NCBI RefSeq assembly: GCF_011189575.1
Contig: NZ_PUJW01000008.1
Span: 150,665 to 214,664, forward strand
Length of the DNA stretch: 64,000 bases
Reading direction: 5' to 3'
Source of the DNA: Photorhabdus cinerea
Lineage (GTDB): Bacteria > Pseudomonadota > Gammaproteobacteria > Enterobacterales > Enterobacteriaceae
A program made the translations under genes and the position numbers. The notes under the pieces were generated by a model. That model was not told the DNA's origin, ran no database searches, and saw nothing but the letters and a program-made list of their open reading frames with translations. How positions within the stretch are numbered: position 1 is the first letter of the stretch; each line of letters begins with the position of its first letter. Positions 1 to 9,177 of this stretch are shown piece after piece.

Positions 1-3000
1 GCGGCGGCTAATGGTCGTGGCGGATTGGGTACCGTCATCGTGGCGGCGGGTGGCAACCATCGTGCAGAAGGCGGCAATGCCCAAGGATCGCTGACCAATA
101 ACAACCGCTTTTCGGTGGAAGTTGGTGCGATCAACGCACAGGGCGATTTGTCGACTTTGCAGATTGGCTCCTCACCGTTCTCCAACCCGGGAGCCAGCCT
201 GTTGGTTTCGGCACCGGGCAGCAATGTTGTGTCTACCAGCTATATGCTGAAAACTGAACGTGGCTCAACTTTCGGCAATGACTACACCAGCATGCAAGGC
301 ACCAGCTTTGCCGCTCCGATAGTCTCCGGTGTTGTTGCGCTGATGCTTGAGGCCAATCCGAACTTAGGCTATCGGGATGTGCAACAGATCCTTGCTCTAT
401 CCGCTCGCAAGATCAATGACCCATCTACCGAATGGAACGATAATAACAGCCACAGCTGGAATGGCGGCGGTATGCATACCAGCAACGATTATGGTTTCGG
501 TCAAGTCGATGCGCGAGCCGCCGTTCGCTTGGCCGAGTCTTGGATGACTCAAAGCACTGCTGCCAATGAGTACGTCTATAGCGCATCCAGCGGCCCTCTG
601 GGGAAAACCTTAGCGGCGGGTGAGACGATGACGTCGTCTATCGCCATGAATGCCGGTCTGAATGTCGAGCATGTCGAGATCGATTTTGACGCCCAGGTAG
701 GCCGTCTTGGCGATCTGACGCTCAAACTGATCTCTCCTGATGGCACTCAGAGCATCTTGCTCAATCGTCAGGGTAAGGTTCCAGACGGCATGCCGGGCGC
801 GAATGCGACCGATCTGGGTAGTAGCCAGTCGGGGACGTTCAAATACAGCTTTATGTCGACCCATGATTTTGGTGAACGCTCGGTTGGCAACTGGACCCTA
901 CAGGTGACCGATGCGAATTCCGGCCTGCCGGTCACATTAAATGCCTGGTCGCTACGTTTGTACGGCAGCAAAAGCACCCCGGATGACACTTATTTCTACA
1001 CCGACGAATATATCCAGTCGGTGGTCGGGCAGGCCAACCGCGCGGTGCTGGATGACGCAGCCAATGGCGTGGCGGGTGGGCGTAATACCCTCAATGCGGC
1101 GGCTGTTTCGCGGGATACTTCAGTCAACTTGCTGACCGGTGTTGCCAGCATTGGCGGTGCAGCGTTGACGATAAAGAATCCGTCGGGCATTCAGAACATC
1201 GTCACCGGTGATGGCAACGATACGCTAGTCGCTGGTAATGCCGATGCATTGCTTGATGGCGGGCGTGGAAACAACACACTGGCAGGTGGTGCGGGCAAGG
1301 ACTTCTTTGTGGTCCACCGCCGTGAGGCGGGCAGCGATATCATTAGCAATTTCGAGGCGGCTCGTGGCGAAATCATCGATCTGGTAGGATTTGGTGGAAA
1401 AACGTTTGCCGATCTGTTGCTGACGCAGCAAGGGGAGGATGTTAAGGTCGATCTGGGTAAGGGGCAGAGCATTGTCTTGAAAAATCAAACAATCGCCGGG
1501 ATCGGTGCGGCGAACTTCAAGTTCCAGAACACCTTTATCGCCCCGATGGCTTACACGAGTAGTGACGCCTCAACGCTCCAGCCACAAGAAGGCTTGGGAA
1601 CCGTGATCCTTAAGGGCGGTGGCAAGGGTGTGATGCTCACTACTGATGCTCAGGGTCAGATGAAATTTAGTCTGAATGGAACGATCTATAGTCATGACAG
1701 TGCGGCATCAGACGTTTTTGTGGTGGCAGCCCAACCGGGCGTCAAGGACTACCAGAATGCATTACGTGGGTTCCGTCACGGCATTGATAAAATTGATTTG
1801 CGTCAAACCGGAGTCACTGATTTCAGCCAGCTCACAATCACTAAGAGTAATCGTGGCACGATCAACGGCCTGTCACAAATTCATGGCGTTGAAGTTACCT
1901 TTAATGGGGCCAGCGGTACTGATTCAAACGTGAAGTTGCTGTATCTCGATACTCTGGATACTTCTCAGGTCGATGCGGCTGACTTCCTTTTTGCGGAGCC
2001 TGTGCCGGATTTGGTGCCAACGGTCGGGCCAGTGGTGACGCAATCTCCCGATAAACCAATGGTTACTGTACCGGGCTCATTGACACCAATTGTTGACCCC
2101 CTTGGCGTTGGCAAGCCTTTACCTCTTCCCTCTATCGACTTGAAGCCAATTAGTATTCCCCCTAGGAAGCCGGTTAGCATTCCCCTTATTGACTGGGATC
2201 TGACTAAAATTTCTTCTATTGATATTGACCGGGATATGATTAGACTTCCCCCTGTTAAGCTGGAGCCAATTAGCTTTCGCGTTCATGATCTGAGGCCGCA
2301 TATTGACCTGAATGTTGACCGGATGTCACCCATTGACAGGGAGCCAATTAGTATTCCTCCTGTTGAATTGCACCCAACGCTTAACGTTCTGAAAATTGAG
2401 CCAGCAGTGGAACCTACACCGGTGACCACTGACCCTAATTCCATTACAGTCGAAACTCCCTTTTCCGAGGTTACGTTGGGGGACGAGAGCAAGACTATCA
2501 ATGTGGAAGCTATGGAGAGCAAAATAGTTGCCGGCAACGGTGACAATAAGGTGAATGTGATGGGCCGTTTTGCCGATATCACGTTAGGTAATGGTAGCAA
2601 CGTTATTGTTGGCAATGTCGACAGACTAACAGTCGGACATGGCAACAACACCATTAAAGCGTCGGGAACCTTCACGAAAGTAAAAGTAGGGGATGGTAAT
2701 AACCATATCGTGACCAGCGGTATTATGTCGAAAGTGAAAGTCGGGGAGGGTAATAACAATATTGTGACCAGTGGTACTATGTCGACGGTAGAAGTCGGGC
2801 ATGGGGACAACGATTTGGAATTTAGTGGTGAGATGGGAAACTTGGTGTTTGGAAAGGACATCAGCCCTGAACGTCTGTGGTTCCAGCATGAAGGACAGGA
2901 TCTGCAAATTTCGGTCATTGGCAGCAAGCAGGAGGTAACACTGCATAATTGGTATGCCAGTCCCACCGAACGACCAAGTAGCATCATGGCCGGTGACGGT

Positions 3001-3138
3001 CATCGGTTGATGGATAGTGATGTCGAACACCTTGTCCAGGCTATGGCTGCATTCGCGCCACCAGCGCCTGCGACCGCAATGCTCGGTGATGTCGAGCAAC
3101 AGCGGCTGCAACCTGTGCTGGCAGCTAATTGGCATTGA
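1..3138 (+). CDS. Subtilisin-like serine protease with P domain and RTX-adhesin-like tail (5' end outside window)
   Basis: The frame is open from base 1, so the true start lies upstream. About 1045 codons are visible. The fragment opens in an S8 (subtilisin) catalytic domain: the oxyanion Asn is in VAAGGN (Asn codon 55-57) and the nucleophile Ser in GTSFAAP (Ser codon 304-306); Asp and His would lie upstream. A proprotein-convertase-like P domain follows (about bases 600-970). Next come glycine/aspartate RTX-type motifs such as GDGNDTL and GGAGKDFF (about 1195-1320), a second such region, a proline-rich spacer (about 2000-2400), an array of 18-residue GxGNN repeats and a C-terminus ending in LAANWH, a tail I associate with large RTX adhesins. 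The design suggests a calcium-dependent, type I secreted or surface-held protease. GC content is visibly higher than in the neighbours, suggesting acquisition. Substrate unknown. Confidence 0.85.
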   Translation, partial: AAANGRGGLGTVIVAAGGNHRAEGGNAQGSLTNNNRFSVEVGAINAQGDLSTLQIGSSPFSNPGASLLVSAPGSNVVSTSYMLKTERGSTFGNDYTSMQGTSFAAPIVSGVVALMLEANPNLGYRDVQQILALSARKINDPSTEWNDNNSHSWNGGGMHTSNDYGFGQVDARAAVRLAESWMTQSTAANEYVYSASSGPLGKTLAAGETMTSSIAMNAGLNVEHVEIDFDAQVGRLGDLTLKLISPDGTQSILLNRQGKVPDGMPGANATDLGSSQSGTFKYSFMSTHDFGERSVGNWTLQVTDANSGLPVTLNAWSLRLYGSKSTPDDTYFYTDEYIQSVVGQANRAVLDDAANGVAGGRNTLNAAAVSRDTSVNLLTGVASIGGAALTIKNPSGIQNIVTGDGNDTLVAGNADALLDGGRGNNTLAGGAGKDFFVVHRREAGSDIISNFEAARGEIIDLVGFGGKTFADLLLTQQGEDVKVDLGKGQSIVLKNQTIAGIGAANFKFQNTFIAPMAYTSSDASTLQPQEGLGTVILKGGGKGVMLTTDAQGQMKFSLNGTIYSHDSAASDVFVVAAQPGVKDYQNALRGFRHGIDKIDLRQTGVTDFSQLTITKSNRGTINGLSQIHGVEVTFNGASGTDSNVKLLYLDTLDTSQVDAADFLFAEPVPDLVPTVGPVVTQSPDKPMVTVPGSLTPIVDPLGVGKPLPLPSIDLKPISIPPRKPVSIPLIDWDLTKISSIDIDRDMIRLPPVKLEPISFRVHDLRPHIDLNVDRMSPIDREPISIPPVELHPTLNVLKIEPAVEPTPVTTDPNSITVETPFSEVTLGDESKTINVEAMESKIVAGNGDNKVNVMGRFADITLGNGSNVIVGNVDRLTVGHGNNTIKASGTFTKVKVGDGNNHIVTSGIMSKVKVGEGNNNIVTSGTMSTVEVGHGDNDLEFSGEMGNLVFGKDISPERLWFQHEGQDLQISVIGSKQEVTLHNWYASPTERPSSIMAGDGHRLMDSDVEHLVQAMAAFAPPAPATAMLGDVEQQRLQPVLAANWH
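2095..2390 (+). repeat. Degenerate proline-rich repeats inside the subtilase-RTX gene
   Basis: A short unit encoding (K/E)P(I/V)SIP recurs at 2143, 2167, 2263 and 2341, separated by stretches rich in Ile, Asp, Arg and Pro. The DNA copies at 2143 and 2341 are nearly identical over about 18 bases, so recent duplication is likely. The encoded segment is expected to be an extended linker between the protease/RTX part and the C-terminal repeat array. Confidence 0.65.
2455..2850 (+). repeat. Tandem repeats encoding 18-residue GxGNN units
   Basis: Six to seven tandem units of 16-18 residues each contain V(K/T)VGxGNN followed by a short strand and SG. Two neighbouring units beginning at 2680 and 2734 are almost identical, differing at only a few residues. 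The pattern resembles parallel beta-roll or beta-helix repeats, related to but distinct from the classical nine-residue GGxGxDxUx calcium repeat because the Asp is mostly replaced by Asn. Confidence 0.7.
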
Positions 3139-3150
3139 TCGGTAACAAGG

Positions 3151-3175
3151 CCCGCGATGGTTATCGCGGGTCTCA
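3151..3175 (+). terminator. Probable terminator of the subtilase-RTX gene
   Basis: A perfect 8-bp stem (CCCGCGAT / ATCGCGGG) with a GGTT loop starts 12 bases after the stop codon. The T-rich tail is weak (TCTCATAAAT), so this is a likely but not ideal intrinsic terminator. Confidence 0.55.
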
Positions 3176-3465
3176 TAAATAGGTGAATAGCGCCGTTTAA
3201 ATGTAAGCGCGTCATATGAGGACTTCTGTCTTTCGACAGGCAAAATGTCTAACTTTTGGGGCGCACTTCATAATTTAAGTGGACACTATTTATTTCTTCG
3301 ATTAGCAAAAACCGCCGTAAACCCTTGCCCAGTGCGGGCGGGGATATAAGGCGAGCTTTAGTGCGGGGAGCAGTCACAACAGACTAAGTCAGAGGTAGGA
3401 TGCCGTAGGTTTAATATCATTACCGCTGAATTAAGGGCAATGTAAACCTTGCGGCATAAATACGT
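3176..3465. other. Intergenic region between convergent subtilase and argA genes
   Basis: About 290 bases between two convergent genes. I see no supported gene, tRNA or strong intrinsic terminator for argA here. In E. coli recD lies next to argA; here the subtilase gene occupies that side. Confidence 0.4.
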
Positions 3466-4803
3466 TTATTGCTGTGGTTCCAAATTTAACATCAGGATTT
3501 TTGAGCGGCGCTGGTAGTTGTATAGTACTTGCTTCTCAATCGGTAGCATTGAGATTTCTGCGGGCTCAAATCCTCGTTCCTGAAACCAGTGGATACTGCG
3601 GGTAGTCAGGACGAAAAGTTTTTCTAGTCCAAGTTGCTGAGCGTGCTCTGAGATGCGATTTAATAGAGCTTCACCTCTTAAAGAACTTCGATATTTGGGA
3701 TGAACGGCTAAGCAAGCCATTTCCCCGATTTTTTCATCAGGATAGGGGTAAAGTGCAGCACAGGCGATAGTCAGGTTGTCGCGTTCGATAATGGTGAATT
3801 TATCAATTTCCCTCTCAAGTTGTTCTCTTGAACGGCGAACCAGAATCCCTTGTTGTTCCAGTGGGCGGATAAGTTCGAGAATGCCACCAATATCATTAAT
3901 ATTAGCCCTGCGTATTTGTTCCGCACTTTCCATGACTATTTGAGTGCCAATACCATCACGGGAGAATAATTCCTGAACCAGAGCACCATCTGCCTGATAA
4001 CTTAATAAGTGGCTGCGACGAACACCACCACGGCAAGCTTTCACTGCACTTCGTAAAAAACGGGTTGTACTTGAATAGTAGTCCCCTTGGAGTGTCAATT
4101 CTTTAATGTATTCTTGTGCTTGATTAAGAAAAATTTCGGATAGAATTTGTCCATCTTTGTCCTGCACACCTTGAGAAGAGCAGAAGCCAATCAGTTTTTC
4201 AGCTTGTAGCTTGATAGCTAACTGAGTAGCAATTTCTTCAGATGCCAGATTAAAACTCTCACCAGTGACAGAAACCGCAACAGGGCCAATCAGCACTATT
4301 GCGCCATGGTCTAACTGAAGGTTAATTGCGTTTTCATCAATGCGACGAATTCTGCCGCTGTGGCAATAATCGATACCATCATCAACGCCTAGAGGTTGAG
4401 CTATAATAAAGTTACCGCTCACAACATTAATATTCGCTCCTTGTAATGGGGTATTATTCAGGCTCATGGAAAGACGTGCGGTGATATCCAGTTGCACTAA
4501 ACCAGCAGATTGTTTGACTAATTCTAATGTTTTGTTATCAGTAACACGGGTGTGTTTGTGATAAGCCGGTTCGTAATGATGGTCTACAATATTTTGTTCA
4601 ATTTGCGGTCTGGCTCCATAAACAACAATCAGACGGATGCCTAAACTATGCAGTAATCCGATATCGTTGATGATGTTCGGGAAGTTTTCATGAGCAATCG
4701 CTTCTCCGCTAAGCATAATAATAAAAGTTTTGCCACGGTGTGCATTGATGTACGGAACCGAGTGGCGAAATCCCTCAACTAATTCGGTGCTTCGTTCTTT
4801 CAT
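3466..4803 (-). CDS. argA: Amino-acid N-acetyltransferase (N-acetylglutamate synthase)
   Basis: Catalyses the first committed step of arginine biosynthesis, acetyl-CoA plus glutamate to N-acetylglutamate, in the cytosol. The protein is 445 residues against 443 in E. coli and is highly similar from the opening KERSTELVEGFRHS to the C-terminus. The first ~290 residues form an amino-acid-kinase fold carrying the arginine feedback site (VVYGARPQ, VSVTGESFN). The last ~145 residues are a GNAT acetyltransferase domain (GEMACLAVHPKYR, TTRSIHWFQERGF). It is a single gene, divergent from amiC. The region just upstream carries two ARG boxes, so ArgR-arginine repression is expected. Confidence 0.97.
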   Translation of the reverse strand: MKERSTELVEGFRHSVPYINAHRGKTFIIMLSGEAIAHENFPNIINDIGLLHSLGIRLIVVYGARPQIEQNIVDHHYEPAYHKHTRVTDNKTLELVKQSAGLVQLDITARLSMSLNNTPLQGANINVVSGNFIIAQPLGVDDGIDYCHSGRIRRIDENAINLQLDHGAIVLIGPVAVSVTGESFNLASEEIATQLAIKLQAEKLIGFCSSQGVQDKDGQILSEIFLNQAQEYIKELTLQGDYYSSTTRFLRSAVKACRGGVRRSHLLSYQADGALVQELFSRDGIGTQIVMESAEQIRRANINDIGGILELIRPLEQQGILVRRSREQLEREIDKFTIIERDNLTIACAALYPYPDEKIGEMACLAVHPKYRSSLRGEALLNRISEHAQQLGLEKLFVLTTRSIHWFQERGFEPAEISMLPIEKQVLYNYQRRSKILMLNLEPQQ

Positions 4804-4815
4804 AACAGGCTCTCG

Positions 4816-4854
4816 ATTGAATTTTTATTCTAAATTTATGTATTTTTATTCCTT
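4816..4854 (-). promoter_or_regulatory. Tandem ARG boxes (ArgR operator) of argA
   Basis: Two 18-bp AT-rich imperfect palindromes (4816-4833 and 4837-4854) are separated by 3 bp, the spacing typical of ArgR operators. The left box contains TGAAT-N4-ATTC, close to the ARG consensus; the right box is weaker on its left half. They lie 13 bases upstream of the argA start, where bound ArgR would overlap the promoter. Confidence 0.8.
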
Positions 4855-5049
4855 TTGGAGAGGAATGGCAAGAGGCAATTAAGACAAAAACATTGTGATA
4901 TAGATGTGGACGTTAATAATTTGCAGCATATAAAATGCTTTTTGTTGATGACAGCATAATGTTGATTGGTTAGAGCTTTTCACTTGGCTGTTTCTTTTGG
5001 TGAATATTACCTTGAATATTTGTATTTTATGAATGGAATAAAATAGTAG

Positions 5050-6294
5050 ATGAGTCATTCAGATCATAATCTGTCACGACGTCGCTTGTTGCAGGGAGCC
5101 GCAGCAATGTGGTTGCTTAGTGTCAGCCAGGTGGGTTACGCAGCGTCATCAAAAATTATTGCTGTACGTATTTGGCCTGCATCCAGTTATACCCGTGTAA
5201 CGCTTGAGTCTAATATTCCACTCAAATATCGCCAGTTTACGCTGACAAATCCAAACAGAATTGTTGTTGATCTTGAGGGTGTGCAGTTGAATCACACCTT
5301 AAAAGGGATGGGAGAACAGATTCAGTCTCGTGATCCTTATCTTAAATTGGTTAGGGCGGGACAATTTGATCCTAAAACTGTTCGTTTGGTGTTTGAGGTT
5401 AAACAATTGGTCAGCACGCACATGTTTACTTTGAAGCCAGTGGCAGAATTTAAGCATCGTCTGGTATTGGATATTTATCCGGCAGCGGGAGCGAATACTG
5501 ATGATGATCCACTACTTGCTCTGCTTGAGGAGTACAATAAAGGTGATTTGGCTGAGGATTTACCAGCGAAAATACCAAAACCAGGCAAAGCAGGTAAGGA
5601 CAGGCCAATTGTTATCATGCTTGATCCTGGACATGGCGGGGAAGATCCCGGCGCTATTGGTAAATATAAAACCCGAGAAAAAGACGTTGTTCTACAAATT
5701 GCCCGTCGATTGAAAAGTATTATCCAGCGTGAGCCGGGTATGAAAGTTTATATGACCCGCAATGAAGATGTGTTTATTCCGCTAAAAGTTCGGGTGGCAA
5801 AGGCGCGTAAGATGCGAGCTGATTTGTTCGTTTCTATTCACGCTGATGCTTTTACTAACCGAGCGGCACGTGGTTCTTCAGTTTTTGCACTTTCTACTAA
5901 AGGGGCGACCAGTAATACCGCGCGTTTTCTAGCCCAGACGCAAAATGAAGCCGACCAGATTGGTGGGGTAAGTAAAAGCGGTGATAGATATCTGGATCAT
6001 ACAATGTTTGATTTATTACAGACCGCGACAATCAATGACAGCCTTAAATTTGGTAGAGAAGTACTCAAACGCATGGGCAAAGTGAATAAACTGCATAAAA
6101 ACCGGGTGGATCAGGCTGGGTTCGCGGTACTCAAAGCACCGGATATCCCCTCCATTTTGGTAGAGACTGCGTTTATTAGTAACTTGGAAGAGGAGCGAAA
6201 ACTGAAAACTGCGCGCTTCCAGCAGCAGGTAGCAGAGTCAATTTTTGCGGGTATCAAAGCTTATTTTAAGAATGGTGGCAATTTGGCAATCTGA
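5050..6294 (+). CDS. amiC: N-acetylmuramoyl-L-alanine amidase, Tat-exported
   Basis: Cleaves the amide bond between MurNAc and the stem peptide at the septum and so helps separate daughter cells. Protein of 414 residues (E. coli AmiC 417). A twin-arginine signal (SRRRLLQG, residues ~9-16, then a hydrophobic stretch ending VGYA) indicates Tat export to the periplasm. Residues ~35-140 are an AMIN domain that targets septal peptidoglycan. Residues ~185-405 are a zinc Amidase_3 domain with LDPGHGGEDPGA (zinc His), SIHADAF and the catalytic Glu in LVETAFISN. It is divergent from argA. In the AmiC family activity is unlocked by NlpD. Confidence 0.95.
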   Translation: MSHSDHNLSRRRLLQGAAAMWLLSVSQVGYAASSKIIAVRIWPASSYTRVTLESNIPLKYRQFTLTNPNRIVVDLEGVQLNHTLKGMGEQIQSRDPYLKLVRAGQFDPKTVRLVFEVKQLVSTHMFTLKPVAEFKHRLVLDIYPAAGANTDDDPLLALLEEYNKGDLAEDLPAKIPKPGKAGKDRPIVIMLDPGHGGEDPGAIGKYKTREKDVVLQIARRLKSIIQREPGMKVYMTRNEDVFIPLKVRVAKARKMRADLFVSIHADAFTNRAARGSSVFALSTKGATSNTARFLAQTQNEADQIGGVSKSGDRYLDHTMFDLLQTATINDSLKFGREVLKRMGKVNKLHKNRVDQAGFAVLKAPDIPSILVETAFISNLEEERKLKTARFQQQVAESIFAGIKAYFKNGGNLAI

Positions 6295-6348
6295 AACTAC
6301 TCGGCGAGTTATTTTTGCTGCTAGAAAGGGAAAGGAGGCTGTCTTCAT

Positions 6349-6631
6349 TCAGTTTGTATTCCCTTCCCCTATTTTTGAGTGGGTAGTGATAGGTTGAACT
6401 GCCAGGCGCAAGCCCATAACACGCAGAATTGCGCTTAGACTTCTAACTTCCAGGTTGCCCTTGGCTGACAAGGTGCGATAGAGCTGGTTCGGATTCAACT
6501 CAGCTTCCTGGGCCACGTTACAAACTCCCCCGAAGGCTTTGGTCATCTGGCGAAGAGCAATCAGTAACAGTAACTCAGCTTGTTCGCCATCTTCAAGGAT
6601 GCCGTTTAGAAGTTGTTTTTGGAATTGGCAT
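6349..6631 (-). pseudogene. Decayed HTH antitoxin-like gene next to tRNA-fMet
   Basis: The minus strand encodes, without an in-frame start codon of its own, a segment with ILEDGEQAELLLLIALRQ followed by a helix-turn-helix (VAQEAELNPNQLYRTLSAKGN) and MGLRLAVQP. This matches the small addiction-module antitoxin/DNA-binding family. An ATG at 6631 begins MPIPKTTS, which looks like the start of the same family, but it is in another frame and stops after 12 codons. The normal spacer of about a dozen residues between these parts is missing. I therefore read it as a gene broken by a small deletion plus frameshift. The open frame runs back into the adjacent tRNA, but those codons are tRNA sequence. 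No partner toxin gene is visible. Confidence 0.6.
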
Positions 6632-6650
6632 GTTGAAATGCATAGGGAAT

Positions 6651-6727
<77 letters not shown>

Positions 6728-6757
6728 TCCGTTTGAGTATTCTGAGTTGCGAAAAAT

Positions 6758-6834
<77 letters not shown>

Positions 6835-6923
6835 TCCGTTAGAACCTTTCTGGTGTTTTCCTGCATCGATAACGCCTGCTGGAATAGGTTCTGATTCGCA
6901 AATATCGAACTATTTCATTGTAT

Positions 6924-7000
<77 letters not shown>

Positions 7001-7012
7001 TCCGATGCGGGC

Positions 7013-7040
7013 ACTATACTCAGGATGAGATCCGTTGCAA
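7013..7040 (-). promoter_or_regulatory. Promoter of the tRNA-fMet operon
   Basis: On the minus strand TTGCAA (-35, 7035-7040) and TATAGT (-10, 7013-7018) are spaced by 16 bp. They are followed by a GC-rich discriminator (GCCCGC) directly in front of the first tRNA, as usual for stringently controlled tRNA promoters. Confidence 0.7.
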
Positions 7041-7218
7041 GTTTTTTTATTAATTATTGTTTGTTTCGTTACGTTTTTGATTAGTTACTCCACATATTGG
7101 CGTGTTTTTGTTCGTTTGTGTCATTGTCTCGTTACGTTATTTTTTTATGGTAAGTTTCATTATTTTTGTTGGTTTGGTATTGTTTGCCGCTGAGCAATGT
7201 TGGTAAGAGAGAGCAACA

Positions 7219-8316
7219 ATGAGATTTTGGAATAAGCATCTTCTGTGTGGGGTCATGATTTCACTGCTGGTTGGATGTCATTCTCGCCCAACAGATCTGG
7301 GCCAACAATATAAAGATGGTCATATTACTGAGGATTTATGGCTCGTGAATCAACCCAATGCTCAGGGTAGGCCGGTTAATGCTAAAGACTTTTCAGAGCA
7401 GGTTGCGCTTATTAGTCAGTCTGCACCTCGTCTGTATAAGAATAATAGCTCAACTTTTGATGCGGTCCAGAACTGGATGTTAGCAGGTGGTGAAACCAGT
7501 AAATTGAATCTGTTTAATCTACATGCTTATCAGATGGAAGGTGTGGATAATTACGGTAATGTCCAGTTCACGGGTTACTATACGCCGATATTACAAGCTC
7601 GCCGTGTTAAACAAGGTGAATTTAAATATCCTCTGTACCGCATGCCGCCTAAAGGCAGATACCATTTGCCAAGTCGAGCTGAGATATATAATGGTGCCCT
7701 CAGTCCTAATCTGGTTATTGGTTACAGTCGTTCACTGATTGATAATTATCTTATGGAAGTGCAGGGCAGTGGTTATGTTGATTTTGGTGATGGTGGGCCA
7801 CTGACCTTTTTGGGTTATGCAGGTAAGAATGGGCAGGTTTACCGCAGTATTGGTAAGTTGCTGATTGAGCGCGGAGAAATTGCGCAGGAAGATATATCTA
7901 TACTGGCGATTCGTAGATGGATTGAATCTCATAGCGAGGCAGAAGTTCGTGAGCTGCTAGAGCAGAACCCTTCGTTTGTCTTCTTTAAACCTGAAGTTTA
8001 TGCCCCGGTGCGGGGAGCAAGTGCTGTTCCTCTGATTGCAAAAGCTTCTGTGGCTTCAGACAAAGCACTTATTCCACCAGGAACAACATTGTTGGCAGAG
8101 GTACCTTTGTTGGATGGGCAAGGTAAATTTACCGGTCAGTACCAGATGCGTTTGATGATTGCATTGGATGTCGGTGGTGCAATAAAAGGCCATCACTTCG
8201 ATATCTATCATGGTATTGGTCGTGAGGCTGGTATGATGGCGGGGTTTTATAACCACTATGGTCGAGTTTGGGTGCTGAAAAAAGAGCAACCGGCTATGCT
8301 GATGGTAAATCAGTAA
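7219..8316 (+). CDS. mltA: Membrane-bound lytic murein transglycosylase A (lipoprotein)
   Basis: Cleaves the MurNAc-GlcNAc bond of peptidoglycan with formation of 1,6-anhydro-MurNAc, at the inner face of the outer membrane. Length 365 residues, the same as E. coli MltA. A lipoprotein signal ends in LLVGC (acylated Cys at residue 20). The MltA domain with the GYYTP and VQGSGYV motifs is followed by the C-terminal 3D domain, in which MIALDVGGAIKGHHFDIYHG carries the conserved aspartates. The start ATG has GAGAG upstream. About 45 bases separate it from tcdA, as in E. coli. Confidence 0.96.
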   Translation: MRFWNKHLLCGVMISLLVGCHSRPTDLGQQYKDGHITEDLWLVNQPNAQGRPVNAKDFSEQVALISQSAPRLYKNNSSTFDAVQNWMLAGGETSKLNLFNLHAYQMEGVDNYGNVQFTGYYTPILQARRVKQGEFKYPLYRMPPKGRYHLPSRAEIYNGALSPNLVIGYSRSLIDNYLMEVQGSGYVDFGDGGPLTFLGYAGKNGQVYRSIGKLLIERGEIAQEDISILAIRRWIESHSEAEVRELLEQNPSFVFFKPEVYAPVRGASAVPLIAKASVASDKALIPPGTTLLAEVPLLDGQGKFTGQYQMRLMIALDVGGAIKGHHFDIYHGIGREAGMMAGFYNHYGRVWVLKKEQPAMLMVNQ

Positions 8317-8361
8317 TGCTTCTCCAGGAATTTTATAACAGGTTTTCAGGATTGATATTCA

Positions 8362-9177
8362 GTGATACAAACTTCTCTTTCTGATGCATATATGCAGCGC
8401 TTTGCGGGTACTGCCCGTTTATATGGTCAAAAAGCGCTTTCTTTGTTTTTTCATTCCCATATTTGTGTGGTGGGTATCGGTGGTGTGGGTTCTTGGGCAG
8501 CCGAAGCGCTGGCTCGTACTGGAATAGGCGCGATTACCCTGATTGATATGGATGATGTATGCATTACGAATACCAACCGCCAATTACACGCTTTAAAGCA
8601 GCATATTGGGCAACCAAAAACGGAAGTGATTGCAGAACGTATTCTGGCAATTAACCCTGAATGTAAAGTGACTTGTATTGATGATTTTCTCACACCAGAT
8701 AACGTTGAGGAAATCATGTCTGCCGGGTTCAGTTATGTGGTTGATGCTATTGATAGTGTCAGGCCGAAAGCAGCTTTGTTGGCTTATTGTCGTCGCCATA
8801 AAATTCCGTTGGTAATAACAGGTGGTGCAGGCGGGCAACTTGATCCTACACAGATTCAGGTTGTTGATTTAGCGAAAACTATTCAGGACCCGTTAGCAGC
8901 TAAGTTGCGGGAACGACTGAAATCCGACTATCACATTGTGAAGAATGGTAAAGGCAAGTTGGGAATTGATTGTGTGTTTTCAACTGAGCAATTGGTTTAT
9001 CCGCAAGGTGATGGTTCTGTTTGTGCCGCGAAAAGTACGGCGGAAGGGACTAAACGCATGGATTGTGCTTCCGGTTTTGGTGCCGCGACGATGGTCACGG
9101 CGACATTCGGATTTGTTGCGGTTTCCCATGCATTGAAAAAGATGGTGGCTAAAGCTCAACGCCGGGGTGAACTTTAA
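8362..9177 (+). CDS. tcdA: tRNA threonylcarbamoyladenosine dehydratase
   Basis: E1-like enzyme that uses ATP to dehydrate t6A at position 37 of ANN-decoding tRNAs to the cyclic form ct6A. 271 residues (E. coli 268) with a GTG start. The Rossmann ATP-binding loop VVGIGGVGSWAAEALAR lies at residues ~32-48, followed by IDMDDVCITNTNRQ, typical of ThiF/MoeB-type enzymes. The stop overlaps the convergent csdE by four bases. The sulfur-transfer partners CsdA and CsdE are adjacent, and the family is functionally linked to them. Confidence 0.96.
   Translation: MIQTSLSDAYMQRFAGTARLYGQKALSLFFHSHICVVGIGGVGSWAAEALARTGIGAITLIDMDDVCITNTNRQLHALKQHIGQPKTEVIAERILAINPECKVTCIDDFLTPDNVEEIMSAGFSYVVDAIDSVRPKAALLAYCRRHKIPLVITGGAGGQLDPTQIQVVDLAKTIQDPLAAKLRERLKSDYHIVKNGKGKLGIDCVFSTEQLVYPQGDGSVCAAKSTAEGTKRMDCASGFGAATMVTATFGFVAVSHALKKMVAKAQRRGEL

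Noticed and set aside
610..3243. Several minus-strand open frames of 60-234 codons inside the subtilase-RTX gene
   Set aside because: They lie antisense to a well supported gene with clear domains, have no ribosome sites or recognisable motifs, and arise from GC-rich repetitive codons.
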